From positions 1 through 64,000 of IMG/VR virus record IMGVR_UViG_3300030685_000017: a stretch of 64,000 bases of DNA; one strand, 5' to 3'. Both the position numbers and the translations under genes were made by a program. This DNA is from a virus. This document shows, piece by piece, positions 36,679-44,774 of the stretch; positions within the stretch are counted from its first letter, which is position 1, and every line of letters starts with the position of its first letter. The notes under the pieces were generated by a model, which saw only the letters and a list, made by a program, of their open reading frames with translations, was not told where the DNA came from and ran no database searches.

Positions 36679-36969
36679 ATGAAATGTCCCTATAGACGTT
36701 TTGAAAATGGAGAGTTTAAAAACTGCATTGGAAAAGAATGTCCGGCAGTAATTGCTGAATCTCATACTGAAAAAGTATTTGAGTATGACAAAACAGAATA
36801 TAGTGGGAATTCATACCATCCATATAATATGATAGAAAGAGAGAAAATCATAACAACTATCATAGGATGCAAATATACTAATTCAGGAATTGCACCCACC
36901 ACACAACAAGATATAATAAAAGTATCTCAAAATGTTGGTGTAACAACGGTTCACAGAGGATTATTTTAA
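36679..36969 (+). CDS. Small cysteine-rich protein
   Basis: A 96-residue protein starting MKCPYRRFENGEFKNCIGKE followed by CPAVI: CxxxxxxxxxxxxC..C, a possible zinc site, and C at GCKYTN. Preceded by GAGGTAAAATA. Its end precedes a frame with a degenerate start. Function unknown. Confidence 0.55.
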   Translation: MKCPYRRFENGEFKNCIGKECPAVIAESHTEKVFEYDKTEYSGNSYHPYNMIEREKIITTIIGCKYTNSGIAPTTQQDIIKVSQNVGVTTVHRGLF

Positions 36970-36984
36970 CCAAAAGGAGAAAAT

Positions 36985-37390
36985 ATAAAAGTTTATATAA
37001 ACTTTGAATATGATCGTTATGATCACAAGTATATTGTAAATGCAACATCCAATGCAGAAGAAGCTAGAATATTTTCTGATATTAATCAAACAGAATTATA
37101 TGAAGATGCATCAAAATTATAAAAGTCAATATTGTTATTGCAACTTTTCAGATGAAATGTGTCATATCTCATTCAATCTTTCTCTTTTAACATCGGAATA
37201 TGATAGCAAAAAAGCAGAAAGCGAATTACAAGATAAATTCAGTTCTATAATTACGCTTGTAGAAAAATTAATTTCTACTAAGCATACAGTAAAAGAAATT
37301 AATAAAACTCTTTCAGAACTTTATCCGAGTATTAAGTATTGTCCTGATGGAATACAGTTGCATGAAGAAGAAGTAATAGATCCATCTTAA
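36985..37390 (+). pseudogene. Small protein with ATA start and +1 frame change
   Basis: AAGGAG is followed by ATA AAA GTT TAT, an ATA in the start position, then 45 residues including INFEYDRYDHKYIVNATSNA EEARIF and a TAA at 37120. The +1 frame continues coherently as HQNYKSQYCYCNFSDEMCHI and ends at 37390 with 92 or more residues. The whole would be one gene of about 135 residues if ATA initiates and a +1 change occurs. Otherwise only the second part (from an ATG at 37100, without a good ribosome site) could be made. Confidence 0.45.
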
Positions 37391-37487
37391 CAAAATTTGA
37401 TCTGGCACTATACACATCAGACATGAAATATCAGTTAAAATTAGGAATAAAAGGTAAATAATCCTTAAGATTATGGGAGGAATTATT

Positions 37488-38366
37488 ATGTGTGAATTTA
37501 TATCGGGTATTATCTTTAAATCAAAAATTGTATTATGTGATAGAAATAATTCACATTCAGATTTACTTGAGCAATTAGATATTGAAGATACTACAGAAAC
37601 AGCTCGTACATTATTTGTACGAGCTGAACTTATGCCATGTGAGGATGTTAGTGACGAGAGATATGATTCTTCTCTTTTCTCTCATATAAATCGATGGGAA
37701 TTTAATGTAGATCAGGATATCTTACCAGATTGGTTTACAGAAGATCCAGAGAAATATGAAACAGAATTCCGTGACAAAGTTAAAGAGTGGATATCAACTC
37801 ACGTATTCATAAATAAAAAAATGGATGTAAACTTATGTTCAAATAGTATATATCTTATTTATGGAGATTCAGAGTTGACTTCTTCTAATCATTTTTCAAA
37901 TTGCAGTATATATATGTATAATACTTCAATTTTTCATGCAAATTGTCACAATTGTACTTTTATCCTGAATGATAAAGCACAATTAAATAATGTTTGCCGG
38001 AATAGCAGTATTTATATGTATGGTAAATCTCAATGTTCTTGCGAAGATAGTACGGTTTATGTAGATCATAAAGCAGTAGTGACAGCCACCGGAAAAAGTC
38101 ATGTATATATACATTCTCCACAAGTAATAATTAATGCTTATAATTTTACTATTGTTCATGCTGTTAGTAAATATCCTACATTTATTGGTAAACAAAAGCC
38201 TAAAATTAATGCTCATCAATATGCGGTTATTTTATCAAACTACGCAAAAAAATATTTTCAGTTATCTTTATACGATGCCGCTATATTTATTGATGTTAAG
38301 AAGCAAACTGAAAAGAATATGAAAGCAAATGTATTAAAGCAGGAAGGAAAATATTCATGGCAATAG
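37488..38366 (+). CDS. Beta-helix-like protein with a PDW motif
   Basis: ATG 37488 (MCEFISGIIFKSKIVLCDRN) follows GGGAGG, so the shorter start is used. The 292-residue protein has SHINRWEFNVDQDILPDWFT, then a Ser/Tyr/Asn-rich repeating part (NSSIYMYGKSQ, STVYVDHKAVVTATGKS) like a right-handed beta helix or bactofilin fold. The PDW..YE..FR..V..W region recurs in the next gene, so the two are paralogs. Function unknown; could be a surface or polymer-forming protein. Confidence 0.55.
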   Translation: MCEFISGIIFKSKIVLCDRNNSHSDLLEQLDIEDTTETARTLFVRAELMPCEDVSDERYDSSLFSHINRWEFNVDQDILPDWFTEDPEKYETEFRDKVKEWISTHVFINKKMDVNLCSNSIYLIYGDSELTSSNHFSNCSIYMYNTSIFHANCHNCTFILNDKAQLNNVCRNSSIYMYGKSQCSCEDSTVYVDHKAVVTATGKSHVYIHSPQVIINAYNFTIVHAVSKYPTFIGKQKPKINAHQYAVILSNYAKKYFQLSLYDAAIFIDVKKQTEKNMKANVLKQEGKYSWQ

Positions 38367-38923
38367 TAGGACTTATAAAGGAATCAGGCGAAATAATTCT
38401 TGATGAAGAAACAAAAACAGGTTATTTTATGTCGGATTTTACTAGCATTGGATTTATTTATGGTAATGGTAAATATGATTTTTTGGGAAGATATGACTGG
38501 GAAGATAAAGAAACAATAAAAAGTTTCCCTCACACTGTTATCAATAAAATATTTGTAGAAAATTCGAAAGAAGTGATAGAAACAACTTACGTACAAGCAG
38601 AATTAGATATGGGATTTTTATCACATAGTATAACTTTGAATTGGGGTAAACCTGTTTCATCATGGAAATTCCAAGTATGCTATACACAAGATATAGTACC
38701 AGATTGGTACTTGCAACAACCGGCTTTCTATGAAAATAAATTCAGAGAAGCTGTGCAAGGATGGGTTGATCGGCATGTTATTTTTAATCAGCCAGATTTC
38801 AAAATAATAAAACCCGAATATTATATACCTTGGGGTACTACCACAATTTCTGATTTTCCAGCAGGAACTACAATATATGGTAATGGTGCAGATTATATTT
38901 TTGATAAAGGTTTACACGAATAA
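38357..38923 (+). CDS. Paralog of the upstream PDW-motif protein
   Basis: A 188-residue protein sharing the ..SWKFQVCYTQDIVPDWYL, NKFREAVQGWVDRHV segment with its upstream neighbour (overlap 10 bases) but without the long repeat region; it ends in a Tyr/Gly-rich PEYYIPWGTTTISDFPAG. The ATG follows GGAAGG. Function unknown. Confidence 0.55.
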   Translation: MAIVGLIKESGEIILDEETKTGYFMSDFTSIGFIYGNGKYDFLGRYDWEDKETIKSFPHTVINKIFVENSKEVIETTYVQAELDMGFLSHSITLNWGKPVSSWKFQVCYTQDIVPDWYLQQPAFYENKFREAVQGWVDRHVIFNQPDFKIIKPEYYIPWGTTTISDFPAGTTIYGNGADYIFDKGLHE

Positions 38924-38945
38924 ATAAAAGAAAGGTTATTTTATC

Positions 38946-39107
38946 ATGCAGAATTGTAAAAATTGTTCTGATCGTCACTTAAGTTGTCATTCAACCTGTT
39001 CTGTTTATTTAGATTTTCGCAAGAGAAAAGATGCTGAAAACAAGAAGAAAAAAATTGAAAATGAACAAAATTTTCTGTGTTCTTGTTATCACCCTCTTAT
39101 CGTATAA
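38946..39107 (+). CDS. 53-residue cysteine-rich protein
   Basis: MQNCKNCSDRHLSCHSTCSV has CxxC, C and C in a short span, and the C-terminus has FLCSCYHPLIV. It resembles small zinc-finger proteins of Firmicutes phages (CxxC..R..CHxxCxxY). It follows AAAGG. Function unknown. Confidence 0.6.
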   Translation: MQNCKNCSDRHLSCHSTCSVYLDFRKRKDAENKKKKIENEQNFLCSCYHPLIV

Positions 39108-39124
39108 TTAAGAAAGGAAGAACT

Positions 39125-39493
39125 GTGAAAAATTTTATACAAAAATATATAGAACAAAAACAGAATATCGTAAATATCATGGTAAACATTACAAGGTAGG
39201 ATAAGGAAATAACAAGTTTAAGAAATGAAATTTATTACTTAAAACATCCAATTGGAGAAATAGTATTTAATTTTGGAAATTTTTCTCCGGAAACACCATC
39301 AAAAGATACATATTTTATTGTATCTTATCTTTATAAAGGTACATTTTACAAATTATGTACCGCAAAGAAACGGCATAAAAATTATACAATTGAAAGAAAA
39401 GAAGATCAGGCGTTCATTACCATTGGTAAAAAATTTTTTATTGTAGCTAATGGATGTGTTTTTAAATCAGATAAAAATTGGAATTTTAAATGA
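39125..39493 (+). pseudogene. Interrupted paralog of the 28.1-kb coiled-coil protein
   Basis: A GTG after AAGGAAG starts a frame with a single TAG at 39197-39199. Past it, EITSLRNEIYYLKHPIGEIV and FFIVANGCVFKSDKNWNFK match the layout of the protein at 28099-28488. Without readthrough only 24 residues are made. The rest of the frame is intact, so the stop is probably recent. Confidence 0.55.
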
Positions 39494-39539
39494 TATTTTA
39501 ATGGTCGTCCTGTGGCGATATGATATGAAAGGAAATTAA

Positions 39540-39722
39540 ATGATTAATAAATATATTGGATTTATACTCATAATTTTTTTATTAATTGTGACATCTGCTT
39601 TAAGTAGTATAATTCAAGGAAGACAGGAAAAAAGGGAAAAAAATATGTTTTTCCAAAACAAAAAATTCTTAGAAGTATGGAGGTTATTAAATGTTACCAA
39701 AATTAAATGTTATAAAAATTAA
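39540..39722 (+). CDS. Small membrane-anchored protein
   Basis: A 60-residue protein with an N-terminal membrane helix (YIGFILIIFLLIVTSALSSI) and a basic C-terminal tail (RQEKREKN). It overlaps the next gene by 32 bases. Preceded by AAAGG. Function unknown. Confidence 0.55.
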   Translation: MINKYIGFILIIFLLIVTSALSSIIQGRQEKREKNMFFQNKKFLEVWRLLNVTKIKCYKN

Positions 39723-41298
39723 TAAAGGTATGTTAAAAGGATCTTACTTCGTTGACGAATGGGATGCTAAATCAGTCTATAAAGTGCATGACAAACCTCA
39801 TTGTACAACTGTAGTAGAAAAAAATAGTTGCTCTTTGATGGTTAAAGGTGATTACATTAATGATATTTTAAAATGTAATTATGATGATTTCTGGAAATGG
39901 TTTAAAGAGAGTGGTAAAATAATATATGTTTCTTGTAATGATCCGATACAAGCCGCTATTTTTTCATTTTTACTTGGTCAACATCAGCAAGATATAATAT
40001 CAGATTATGAAATAGATTTCACTGGTTTTACCCAGTGGGACAATGATTTTAAATTCATGTATTATACAAATGATGGAGATATTTTATTTAAAGCTTATTT
40101 AGATTTTCCTACTGATAGGGGTAAAGAATTTTCAGATATTTTTCTTTCTTCTCCTCCAGTATTAATAAAAAATTCTCCAAGTAATTTCTGGAATTTTTTC
40201 TTCCACAGTAAAATTGTCCAAGGTGTACATTGTAAAACAAAAAAAGAAGCAATAGAATTCTGTGAAATAGCGAACACTCTTGGACAGAAATGGGGTGATA
40301 GAACTGATTACTCAAAAGATATAACCCGTTGGGAAAATTATAAAAAGGGGACTTATTATTCCAATGATGGCAGATATGGTATAATAGATTATTTCAATGA
40401 AAATAATTATACCATTTATGAGTTTTCTGACATTGTCAGTCAAAAATCAGAAAGCACTACAGCTGTAATAGATACCAAACAAATAAAATCAGATATCAGC
40501 GCACAGAGCGCGGGAAAAGAAAAGGAAGGTAGAAATATGAAAAACAATCTTATGGAAAAAATGATGGAAAGCTTTATGCCGAAGCAGGTATCAGGAGATG
40601 AAGTTGCTTTGACAATGGACGGCAGGATTGCCGTAAAACGTGGGAATGGAGATTATGTGGTGTACAACACCGATACAAAAACAATTGAAAATCAGATGAA
40701 TTTGGTACTGAACGGCGAAGATATCTCAAAGCTGTGTTTCTTCATGCCTACACAGGTCTTGGTAATCGGCGATATTTACAAAGAAAATCAGACGTTCTAT
40801 TGTGTTACCGGTGATACTAACGGCATTGTAAAAACTGTAAATCTGTCAACTGGCAGGGGAGCAAGTTCCGTAAAAGAAACCAATGTAATCTTGGGGACGA
40901 AATTCTTCCAGAAAGTTACTTCTTTATTTAATATGACAAATGGTGCGGCAGGTGGAATGAACCCGATGATGATGGCTATGATGATGGACGGAGACTATTA
41001 TGAATCAGGTGAAAGCACTGACAGTATGTTTAAAATGATTGCTCTTTCACAAATGATGGGTCAGGGTGAAAACACTGGTATGGCGATTAATCCGATGATG
41101 ATGGCTATGATGATGGGTAAATCTTCCGGAGGTGATGGAGATATGATAAAAATGATGATGATGAGCCAGATGATGAGCGGTCAGGGTGTAAATCCTTTTC
41201 AGACCATGTTCGGTGCACAGACTCCGGTATCAGTAAAACCTGAAACCGAAAAGACGAGAAAGAAGTCAACGGAAACCGCAGTTGTAGATGAGAGGTAA
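39691..41298 (+). CDS. A-module protein fused to Met-rich domain, 535 residues
   Basis: Residues 1-255 hold diverged modules of the VHCKT family, including NFFFHSKIVQGVHCKTKKEA, IEFCEIANTLGQKWGDRTDY, TYYSNDGRYG and TIYEFSDIV. After a linker (DISAQSAGKEKEG), a separate domain starts at ATG 40537 (GGAAGG just upstream), with GC-richer codons and a Met-rich C-terminus (MNPMMMAMMMDGD and INPMMMAMMMGKS). It seems to be an in-frame join of two genes; the 253-residue second part could also be made from its own start. Function unknown. Confidence 0.6.
   Translation: MLPKLNVIKINKGMLKGSYFVDEWDAKSVYKVHDKPHCTTVVEKNSCSLMVKGDYINDILKCNYDDFWKWFKESGKIIYVSCNDPIQAAIFSFLLGQHQQDIISDYEIDFTGFTQWDNDFKFMYYTNDGDILFKAYLDFPTDRGKEFSDIFLSSPPVLIKNSPSNFWNFFFHSKIVQGVHCKTKKEAIEFCEIANTLGQKWGDRTDYSKDITRWENYKKGTYYSNDGRYGIIDYFNENNYTIYEFSDIVSQKSESTTAVIDTKQIKSDISAQSAGKEKEGRNMKNNLMEKMMESFMPKQVSGDEVALTMDGRIAVKRGNGDYVVYNTDTKTIENQMNLVLNGEDISKLCFFMPTQVLVIGDIYKENQTFYCVTGDTNGIVKTVNLSTGRGASSVKETNVILGTKFFQKVTSLFNMTNGAAGGMNPMMMAMMMDGDYYESGESTDSMFKMIALSQMMGQGENTGMAINPMMMAMMMGKSSGGDGDMIKMMMMSQMMSGQGVNPFQTMFGAQTPVSVKPETEKTRKKSTETAVVDER
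40537..41298 (+). CDS. Possible separate start of the Met-rich protein
   Basis: AAGGAAGGTAGAAAT precedes an in-frame ATG; MKNNLMEKMMESFMPKQVSG starts a 253-residue product with a beta-rich region (VLNGEDISKLCFFMPTQVLV) and two NPMMMAMMM repeats. Codon usage differs sharply from the first half of the larger frame, so this was probably the original gene. Confidence 0.55.
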   Translation: MKNNLMEKMMESFMPKQVSGDEVALTMDGRIAVKRGNGDYVVYNTDTKTIENQMNLVLNGEDISKLCFFMPTQVLVIGDIYKENQTFYCVTGDTNGIVKTVNLSTGRGASSVKETNVILGTKFFQKVTSLFNMTNGAAGGMNPMMMAMMMDGDYYESGESTDSMFKMIALSQMMGQGENTGMAINPMMMAMMMGKSSGGDGDMIKMMMMSQMMSGQGVNPFQTMFGAQTPVSVKPETEKTRKKSTETAVVDER

Positions 41299-41303
41299 AT
41301 TAA

Positions 41304-41630
41304 ATGAAAAAAATGATATTTTCTTGGAAGAAGTTTTGTAATCATCGTTATAAAATGGGTGTTCATTGTAATACTTTGTCAGAAACAAAACAGTTTTGTG
41401 AATTATTAAATCGTCACGGATTAACATGGTGGACTGGTGATAGTTATTTAGAAGGTATTGAAGACAATTGGCAAAGATATAAAGATAGAGTAGTATTTAA
41501 TAATCAAGGAAGTGTAACCTGTTTAGAGAATCATCTTCCTAAAAGGATATATGAATTTTCTGAACTTATACCAGAAGATTTTAAATTTCAAACTGTACAA
41601 CAAAGAACTATGATAAGTCAGAAAGGATAA
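41304..41630 (+). CDS. A-module protein with F-x-T tail
   Basis: A 108-residue protein showing the complete module: FSWKKFCNHRYKMGVHCNT, then ETKQFCELLNRHGLTWWTGD, then RVVFNNQGSV and KRIYEFSELIPED, ending with KFQTVQQRTMISQKG. Conserved Cys, HG and W positions suggest a compact fold. The tail FQTVQQR is a variant of the shared C-terminal motif. GAGAGGT precedes the ATG. Confidence 0.65.
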   Translation: MKKMIFSWKKFCNHRYKMGVHCNTLSETKQFCELLNRHGLTWWTGDSYLEGIEDNWQRYKDRVVFNNQGSVTCLENHLPKRIYEFSELIPEDFKFQTVQQRTMISQKG

Positions 41631-41633
41631 AAT

Positions 41634-41831
41634 ATGAATAAAGTATCAGCAGAAATTGTTCAGCATAAAAATCGTCTTGAAGAAATTTTGGGTATGAAAA
41701 TTACTTTAAGTCAACTCTTTGCTATCCGCACTGGATGGAATGTCTTTTATGAAAATCCAGAAGTATACGGAGCTTCGTTAGTAACAGAAATGATTAAATT
41801 ATGTTTATCAAATCAGGAACAAAAGGAGTAA
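41634..41831 (+). CDS. Hypothetical protein, 65 residues
   Basis: MNKVSAEIVQHKNRLEEILG and SQLFAIRTGWNVFYENPEVY. Helical N-terminus, acidic end. AAAGGAT precedes. Function unknown. Confidence 0.5.
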   Translation: MNKVSAEIVQHKNRLEEILGMKITLSQLFAIRTGWNVFYENPEVYGASLVTEMIKLCLSNQEQKE

Positions 41832-41835
41832 GAAC

Positions 41836-42135
41836 ATGAATAAAGATATGTGTTTAACTACTCAAGATCAATTTGTATTTGGGGAGTTGACAAAAGATGG
41901 AACAATTTTTGGTGATGAAATCACTCAACAGATTATTCCGGCTATACAAATAGTAGAAGATAGAATTAAAAGTTTTACTAATTCTGTCATTAATTTATTT
42001 ATTACAGAAAAAGAGTTTTATTCTTTCAATTTATCTGCTGTTATTATAGCATGTAAAGATTGTAATATACCATTAACTTTGTGGTATTATGATACAGTAA
42101 CTAATAACTATGTTTCAAAGGAGATTTTGTCATGA
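41836..42135 (+). CDS. Hypothetical protein, 99 residues
   Basis: MNKDMCLTTQDQFVFGELTK then QIIPAIQIVEDRIKSFTNSV and the beta/helical FSAVIIACKDCNIPLTL. It overlaps the next gene by ATGA, so both are coupled. AAGGAG precedes. Function unknown. Confidence 0.5.
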   Translation: MNKDMCLTTQDQFVFGELTKDGTIFGDEITQQIIPAIQIVEDRIKSFTNSVINLFITEKEFYSFNLSAVIIACKDCNIPLTLWYYDTVTNNYVSKEILS

Positions 42136-42299
42136 CGCTTTCAATTTTCAATAAGAATGGTATTCGCAGAGAAAAACGCGAAGTAGCTTCAATTAAAGAA
42201 GCAAAGCAGATAAGGCATTCATATCTGCGTTTAGGATATCCGTGTCCTAAATTATTTGATGCCAATGGACAGGAAATTAAAGATTTCGCAATCTGTTGA
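42132..42299 (+). CDS. 55-residue protein
   Basis: MTLSIFNKNGIRREKREVAS, then KEAKQIRHSYLRLGYPCPKL. GC content is higher than the neighbours, as in 42318-42770. Starts on an ATGA overlap. Basic; function unknown. Confidence 0.55.
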   Translation: MTLSIFNKNGIRREKREVASIKEAKQIRHSYLRLGYPCPKLFDANGQEIKDFAIC

Positions 42300-42317
42300 T
42301 TGCAAGAAAGGGTAAAT

Positions 42318-42770
42318 ATGAAAGCTAAAATTGTTTCAACAATTTTGGTACTTGGTTTATGTATAGCAATACCAAATATGGTATCTGCTCATACTTCTGA
42401 ACGTTCCAGTTCTGTATTATATATTCATGGAACGTTTTATGATTACGGAGATATTTTTATCTCTGACTCTAGTGAAAAATGGAATATGACAGCCTTTGAT
42501 ATGCCGGAGTATTCATCAGGAACGACAGGAACGGTAGTATTTGACGGATATAATACATCATCTTTTAAAGATGATGATTTTATTACATCTTATCCTGATA
42601 ATTCTGTCTCTATTCCTTATCCTGCTGATTATATTCCCATAGAGGATATTGCAGAATATTCAGATGTTTCTGGTAATATTGTCCTTTACTTAAAGGATGT
42701 ATCATACAGAAATGATGATCCAAAAGACTTATCTTATTCAGAGATACTTAAAACAGTTAGCAAGCGGTAA
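42318..42770 (+). CDS. Secreted or membrane-exposed small protein
   Basis: ATG 42318 (MKAKIVSTILVLGLCIAIPN) follows GAAAGGG and starts a standard signal peptide: positive start, hydrophobic core, and VSA/HTS cleavage near residue 25. The mature part of about 125 residues is acidic, aromatic and soluble (SSGTTGTVVFDGYNTSSF). It is the clearest exported protein in the window. Function unknown. Confidence 0.65.
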   Translation: MKAKIVSTILVLGLCIAIPNMVSAHTSERSSSVLYIHGTFYDYGDIFISDSSEKWNMTAFDMPEYSSGTTGTVVFDGYNTSSFKDDDFITSYPDNSVSIPYPADYIPIEDIAEYSDVSGNIVLYLKDVSYRNDDPKDLSYSEILKTVSKR

Positions 42771-42822
42771 TCCGCTCACTATATAAAATTCAAAGTTAAA
42801 AGAAAGATTAAAGGTAATTAAA

Positions 42823-43023
42823 ATGAAAAAAATCAAAGAGTTCGTAGACAGTTCAGAAGCGGTTCAGGTAACAGTAGCATTCCCGGAAATCGTTGGATCA
42901 GTAACAATACAGGAGATTGAACATCGTCCTACTCCAAAAGATCCACTGGTAAATTCAATCGGAAGAATGTTTAATTTCAAGGTTGATCACAGAACAGGTC
43001 AGGTATCTACAGCTCGTAGATAA
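42823..43023 (+). CDS. Hypothetical protein, 66 residues
   Basis: MKKIKEFVDSSEAVQVTVAF, then EIVGSVTIQEIEHRPTPKDP. Beta-rich and with GC-richer codons. AAAGGT precedes the ATG. Function unknown. Confidence 0.55.
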   Translation: MKKIKEFVDSSEAVQVTVAFPEIVGSVTIQEIEHRPTPKDPLVNSIGRMFNFKVDHRTGQVSTARR

Positions 43024-43045
43024 ACGAGAGAGGGAGGATATTCAA

Positions 43046-43699
43046 ATGACAAAAGCTACATACAACGGAAGATTGAAAATAATTGCTTATCTTGAATCTT
43101 TCAAAGATAGTAATATAGGTAAAAAGATAGCAGAATTTTGTGCCTGTAATTCTCCCAAGCTTCTGAAAGAAATTAAAGTAATGGTACAGAAAAGTGAATT
43201 TGAGATATGGGTTCAAGATAATTATCCAAAACACGAATCCAGTGTAATGGAACCGTGTTTTTATGATGTGTTACAAAAGAAAATAGATACATATAAACAT
43301 AATTTATATATACAAAGATATACTAAAGCAATCGAAGAAACAAAAGAATTTTTGATAACTTTTAAAAATAGCGAAATAGGACTATTAATTGCTGATTTTT
43401 GTAAAAAAAAATACAAAAGATAAGTTAGAGGTTATTAAATCTAAGTTACTTGATTGTGGATTTACAATTAATATTATTTGCAAAAACAAACGAAAACCAT
43501 ATGCTTCTGATAATTATTTCACACTTGATTTACCGGAAGAAGTATTAAAAAGCAAAAAAAAATGCAGGATGTTTTTACTCTGGATTTATGTATTACTTCG
43601 ATTATTTTGATATTGAAGATGATATAAAAGCATATACAATCGAGGAGGAAAAAGAATTAAATCAGTTATTATATGGATTGGTGGAATTATTGTTGTAGT
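43046..43699 (+). pseudogene. Two-repeat protein with two frame changes at A9 runs
   Basis: ATG 43046 follows GGGAGG (MTKATYNGRLKIIAYLESFK). The first 125 residues contain an internal repeat (ESFKDSNIGKKIAEFC and ITFKNSEIGLLIADFC). At A9 runs 43403-43411 and 43554-43562 the coherent frame shifts by +1 each time; the continuation is KLEVIKSKLLDCGF and then DIEDDIKAYTIEEEKELNQL, to 43699. The unbroken protein would be about 215 residues. As read it stops at 43423. Confidence 0.55.
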
Positions 43700-43802
43700 T
43701 GTAATAAGCCTTGCTTTATTATTTGGTACCGGTTACGCTGGGGTATTGTACACTAACGTAATTAGAACAAAACAGGCAAGTGCTAATAATAATACTGCCT
43801 AA
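43656..43802 (+). CDS. Small membrane protein with ATT start
   Basis: A perfect GAGGAGG is followed 7 bases later by ATT AAA TCA GTT, then a 48-residue peptide with one membrane helix (VIIWIGGIIVVVVISLALLF) and a GTGYAGVLY turn. No ATG or GTG is available in this frame, so ATT would have to initiate. It overlaps the +1 frame of the preceding pseudogene. Confidence 0.45.
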   Translation: MKSVIIWIGGIIVVVVISLALLFGTGYAGVLYTNVIRTKQASANNNTA

Positions 43803-43839
43803 TCGGCTGATTATTAAATGATTTTAAATGTAAGAAAGG

Positions 43840-44060
43840 GTTGGGATTTGTAAAAAAATCGCCGAGAGCTAAAATGGGCGCTTTGGAAAATACGAGTAAA
43901 TTACCAACAGATTTGAGGGGTTATAGTTAAATGTGTAGTCATTTGTATAACCGCAAGATAAGTGAGGGAAATACTAGTTAGTAGCTAAAGTTAGTATAGT
44001 CCCCGTGGGTTGACTATACGAAAACGTGAAACATTACTTTTCTTACATTTTTAATAAATA
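43840..44060 (+). ncRNA. Candidate structured RNA
   Basis: No gene is visible from 43803 to 44090. It has strong hairpins: GGTTATA/TATAACC with inner AAATG/CATTT (43919-43952), GTATAGTC/GACTATAC with a CCCGTGGGTT loop (43994-44019), and CGCC/GGCG near 43861. It lies just before tRNA-Glu (44263). Purine- and GC-rich relative to neighbours. The family is not identified. Confidence 0.4.
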
Positions 44061-44091
44061 TTATTTTACCTTGAAAGAGGAGAAAAAAGAA

Positions 44092-44139
44092 ATGAAAATC
44101 GGATTACAAATTCGGCTGAATAACTATGGATATGGATAG
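44092..44139 (+). CDS. Possible 15-residue peptide
   Basis: GAGGAG and an A-rich spacer precede ATG; the peptide is MKIGLQIRLNNYGYG. A strong ribosome site with such a short frame may be a microprotein or truncated gene. Low certainty. Confidence 0.3.
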   Translation: MKIGLQIRLNNYGYG

Positions 44140-44217
44140 TAAATGAATATTTATACATTGTGCTTGGCATCGTATGCTAAATAATAATTTTACAAATTAA
44201 AATGATAAAAATAAATG

Positions 44218-44261
44218 AAAAACGCTTTTAATTTGATTAAATTCGAAATAAAAGCGTTTTT
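44218..44261 (+). terminator. Hairpin with U-run directly before tRNA-Glu
   Basis: AAAACGCTTTTA and TAAAAGCGTTTT form a stem around a loop of about 18 bases, followed by five T. The tRNA acceptor begins two bases later. Confidence 0.7.
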
Positions 44262-44262
44262 A

Positions 44263-44335
44263 GGCTCTGTGGTCAAACGGATTAAGACGTTTACCTCTCC
44301 GGTAAAAATTGGGGGTTCGAGTCCTCCCAGAGTCA
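44263..44335 (+). tRNA. tRNA-Glu (CTC), atypical base 37
   Basis: Full cloverleaf: acceptor GGCTCTG/CAGAGTC, anticodon stem TTTAC/GTAAA with loop CTCTCCG, T arm GGGGG TTCGAGT CCTCC, discriminator A. The D arm and acceptor resemble tRNA-Glu. Anticodon CTC reads GAG; C at position 37 is unusual. Confidence 0.75.
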
Positions 44336-44358
44336 TTTAATCTTAGAAAGGATAATAA

Positions 44359-44664
44359 ATGGATACATTAAAATTTTCTTGGAATAAATTTTGTGATAAT
44401 TCTCATATGTGTGTCTGTTGTGTTACTGAATAAGAAGCACAGAAATTTTGTAAATTAATGGATAAACACGAATTAGAATAGGCTAACGGTGATAGTTACT
44501 TAAATCGTACAAGTTATTTATATCATCCAGAAAATATATGTTATTTTGAAGATGGAACAATGTCTAGTGCTATTTATGCCATTGACCATAATTCAGAATT
44601 CTATTATTATTCACAAATTTTTAAAGCTTCTGTTAATTTTCAAACTTTTAAAGAAAGGATATAA
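44359..44664 (+). pseudogene. A-module gene interrupted by TAA and TAG
   Basis: ATG 44359 (MDTLKFSWNKFCDNSHMCVC) follows AGAAAGGA. In-frame TAA at 44431 and TAG at 44479 interrupt the module; otherwise it reads ..CVTE*EAQKFCKLMDKHELE*ANGD.. and ends NFQTFKERI. The same TAA lies at the same place in the copy at 54679-54999, where the second position is TGG. Without readthrough only 24 residues are made. Confidence 0.65.
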
Positions 44665-44704
44665 ATTGAATATATAATTTTCGGCTGATTAGTCAAGTGG
44701 ATAA
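44665..44704 (+). repeat. 40-bp repeat upstream of and into tRNA, copy 1
   Basis: The block ATTGAATATATAATTTTCGG followed by the first 20 or so bases of the tRNA also occurs at 52029-52068. It joins a gene end to a tRNA in both places. Confidence 0.7.
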
Positions 44705-44754
44705 AACATCACCTTCTCAGGGTGAAAACATGGGTTCAAATCCTATATCAGTCA
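44683..44754 (+). tRNA. tRNA-Glu (CTC)
   Basis: Acceptor GGCTGAT/ATCAGTC, anticodon stem TCACC/GGTGA with loop TTCTCAG, giving anticodon CTC with A37. T arm ATGGG TTCAAAT CCTAT. Discriminator A. The D stem GTC/AAC is imperfect. Confidence 0.75.
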
Positions 44755-44774
44755 TAAAAAAGATTGGAGGAAAA

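Noticed and set aside
43840-44060. Group I intron
   Set aside because: The GACTATA and GTATAGTC pieces recall group I core pairing, but no P7/P3 arrangement, no split exon and no homing endonuclease could be found.
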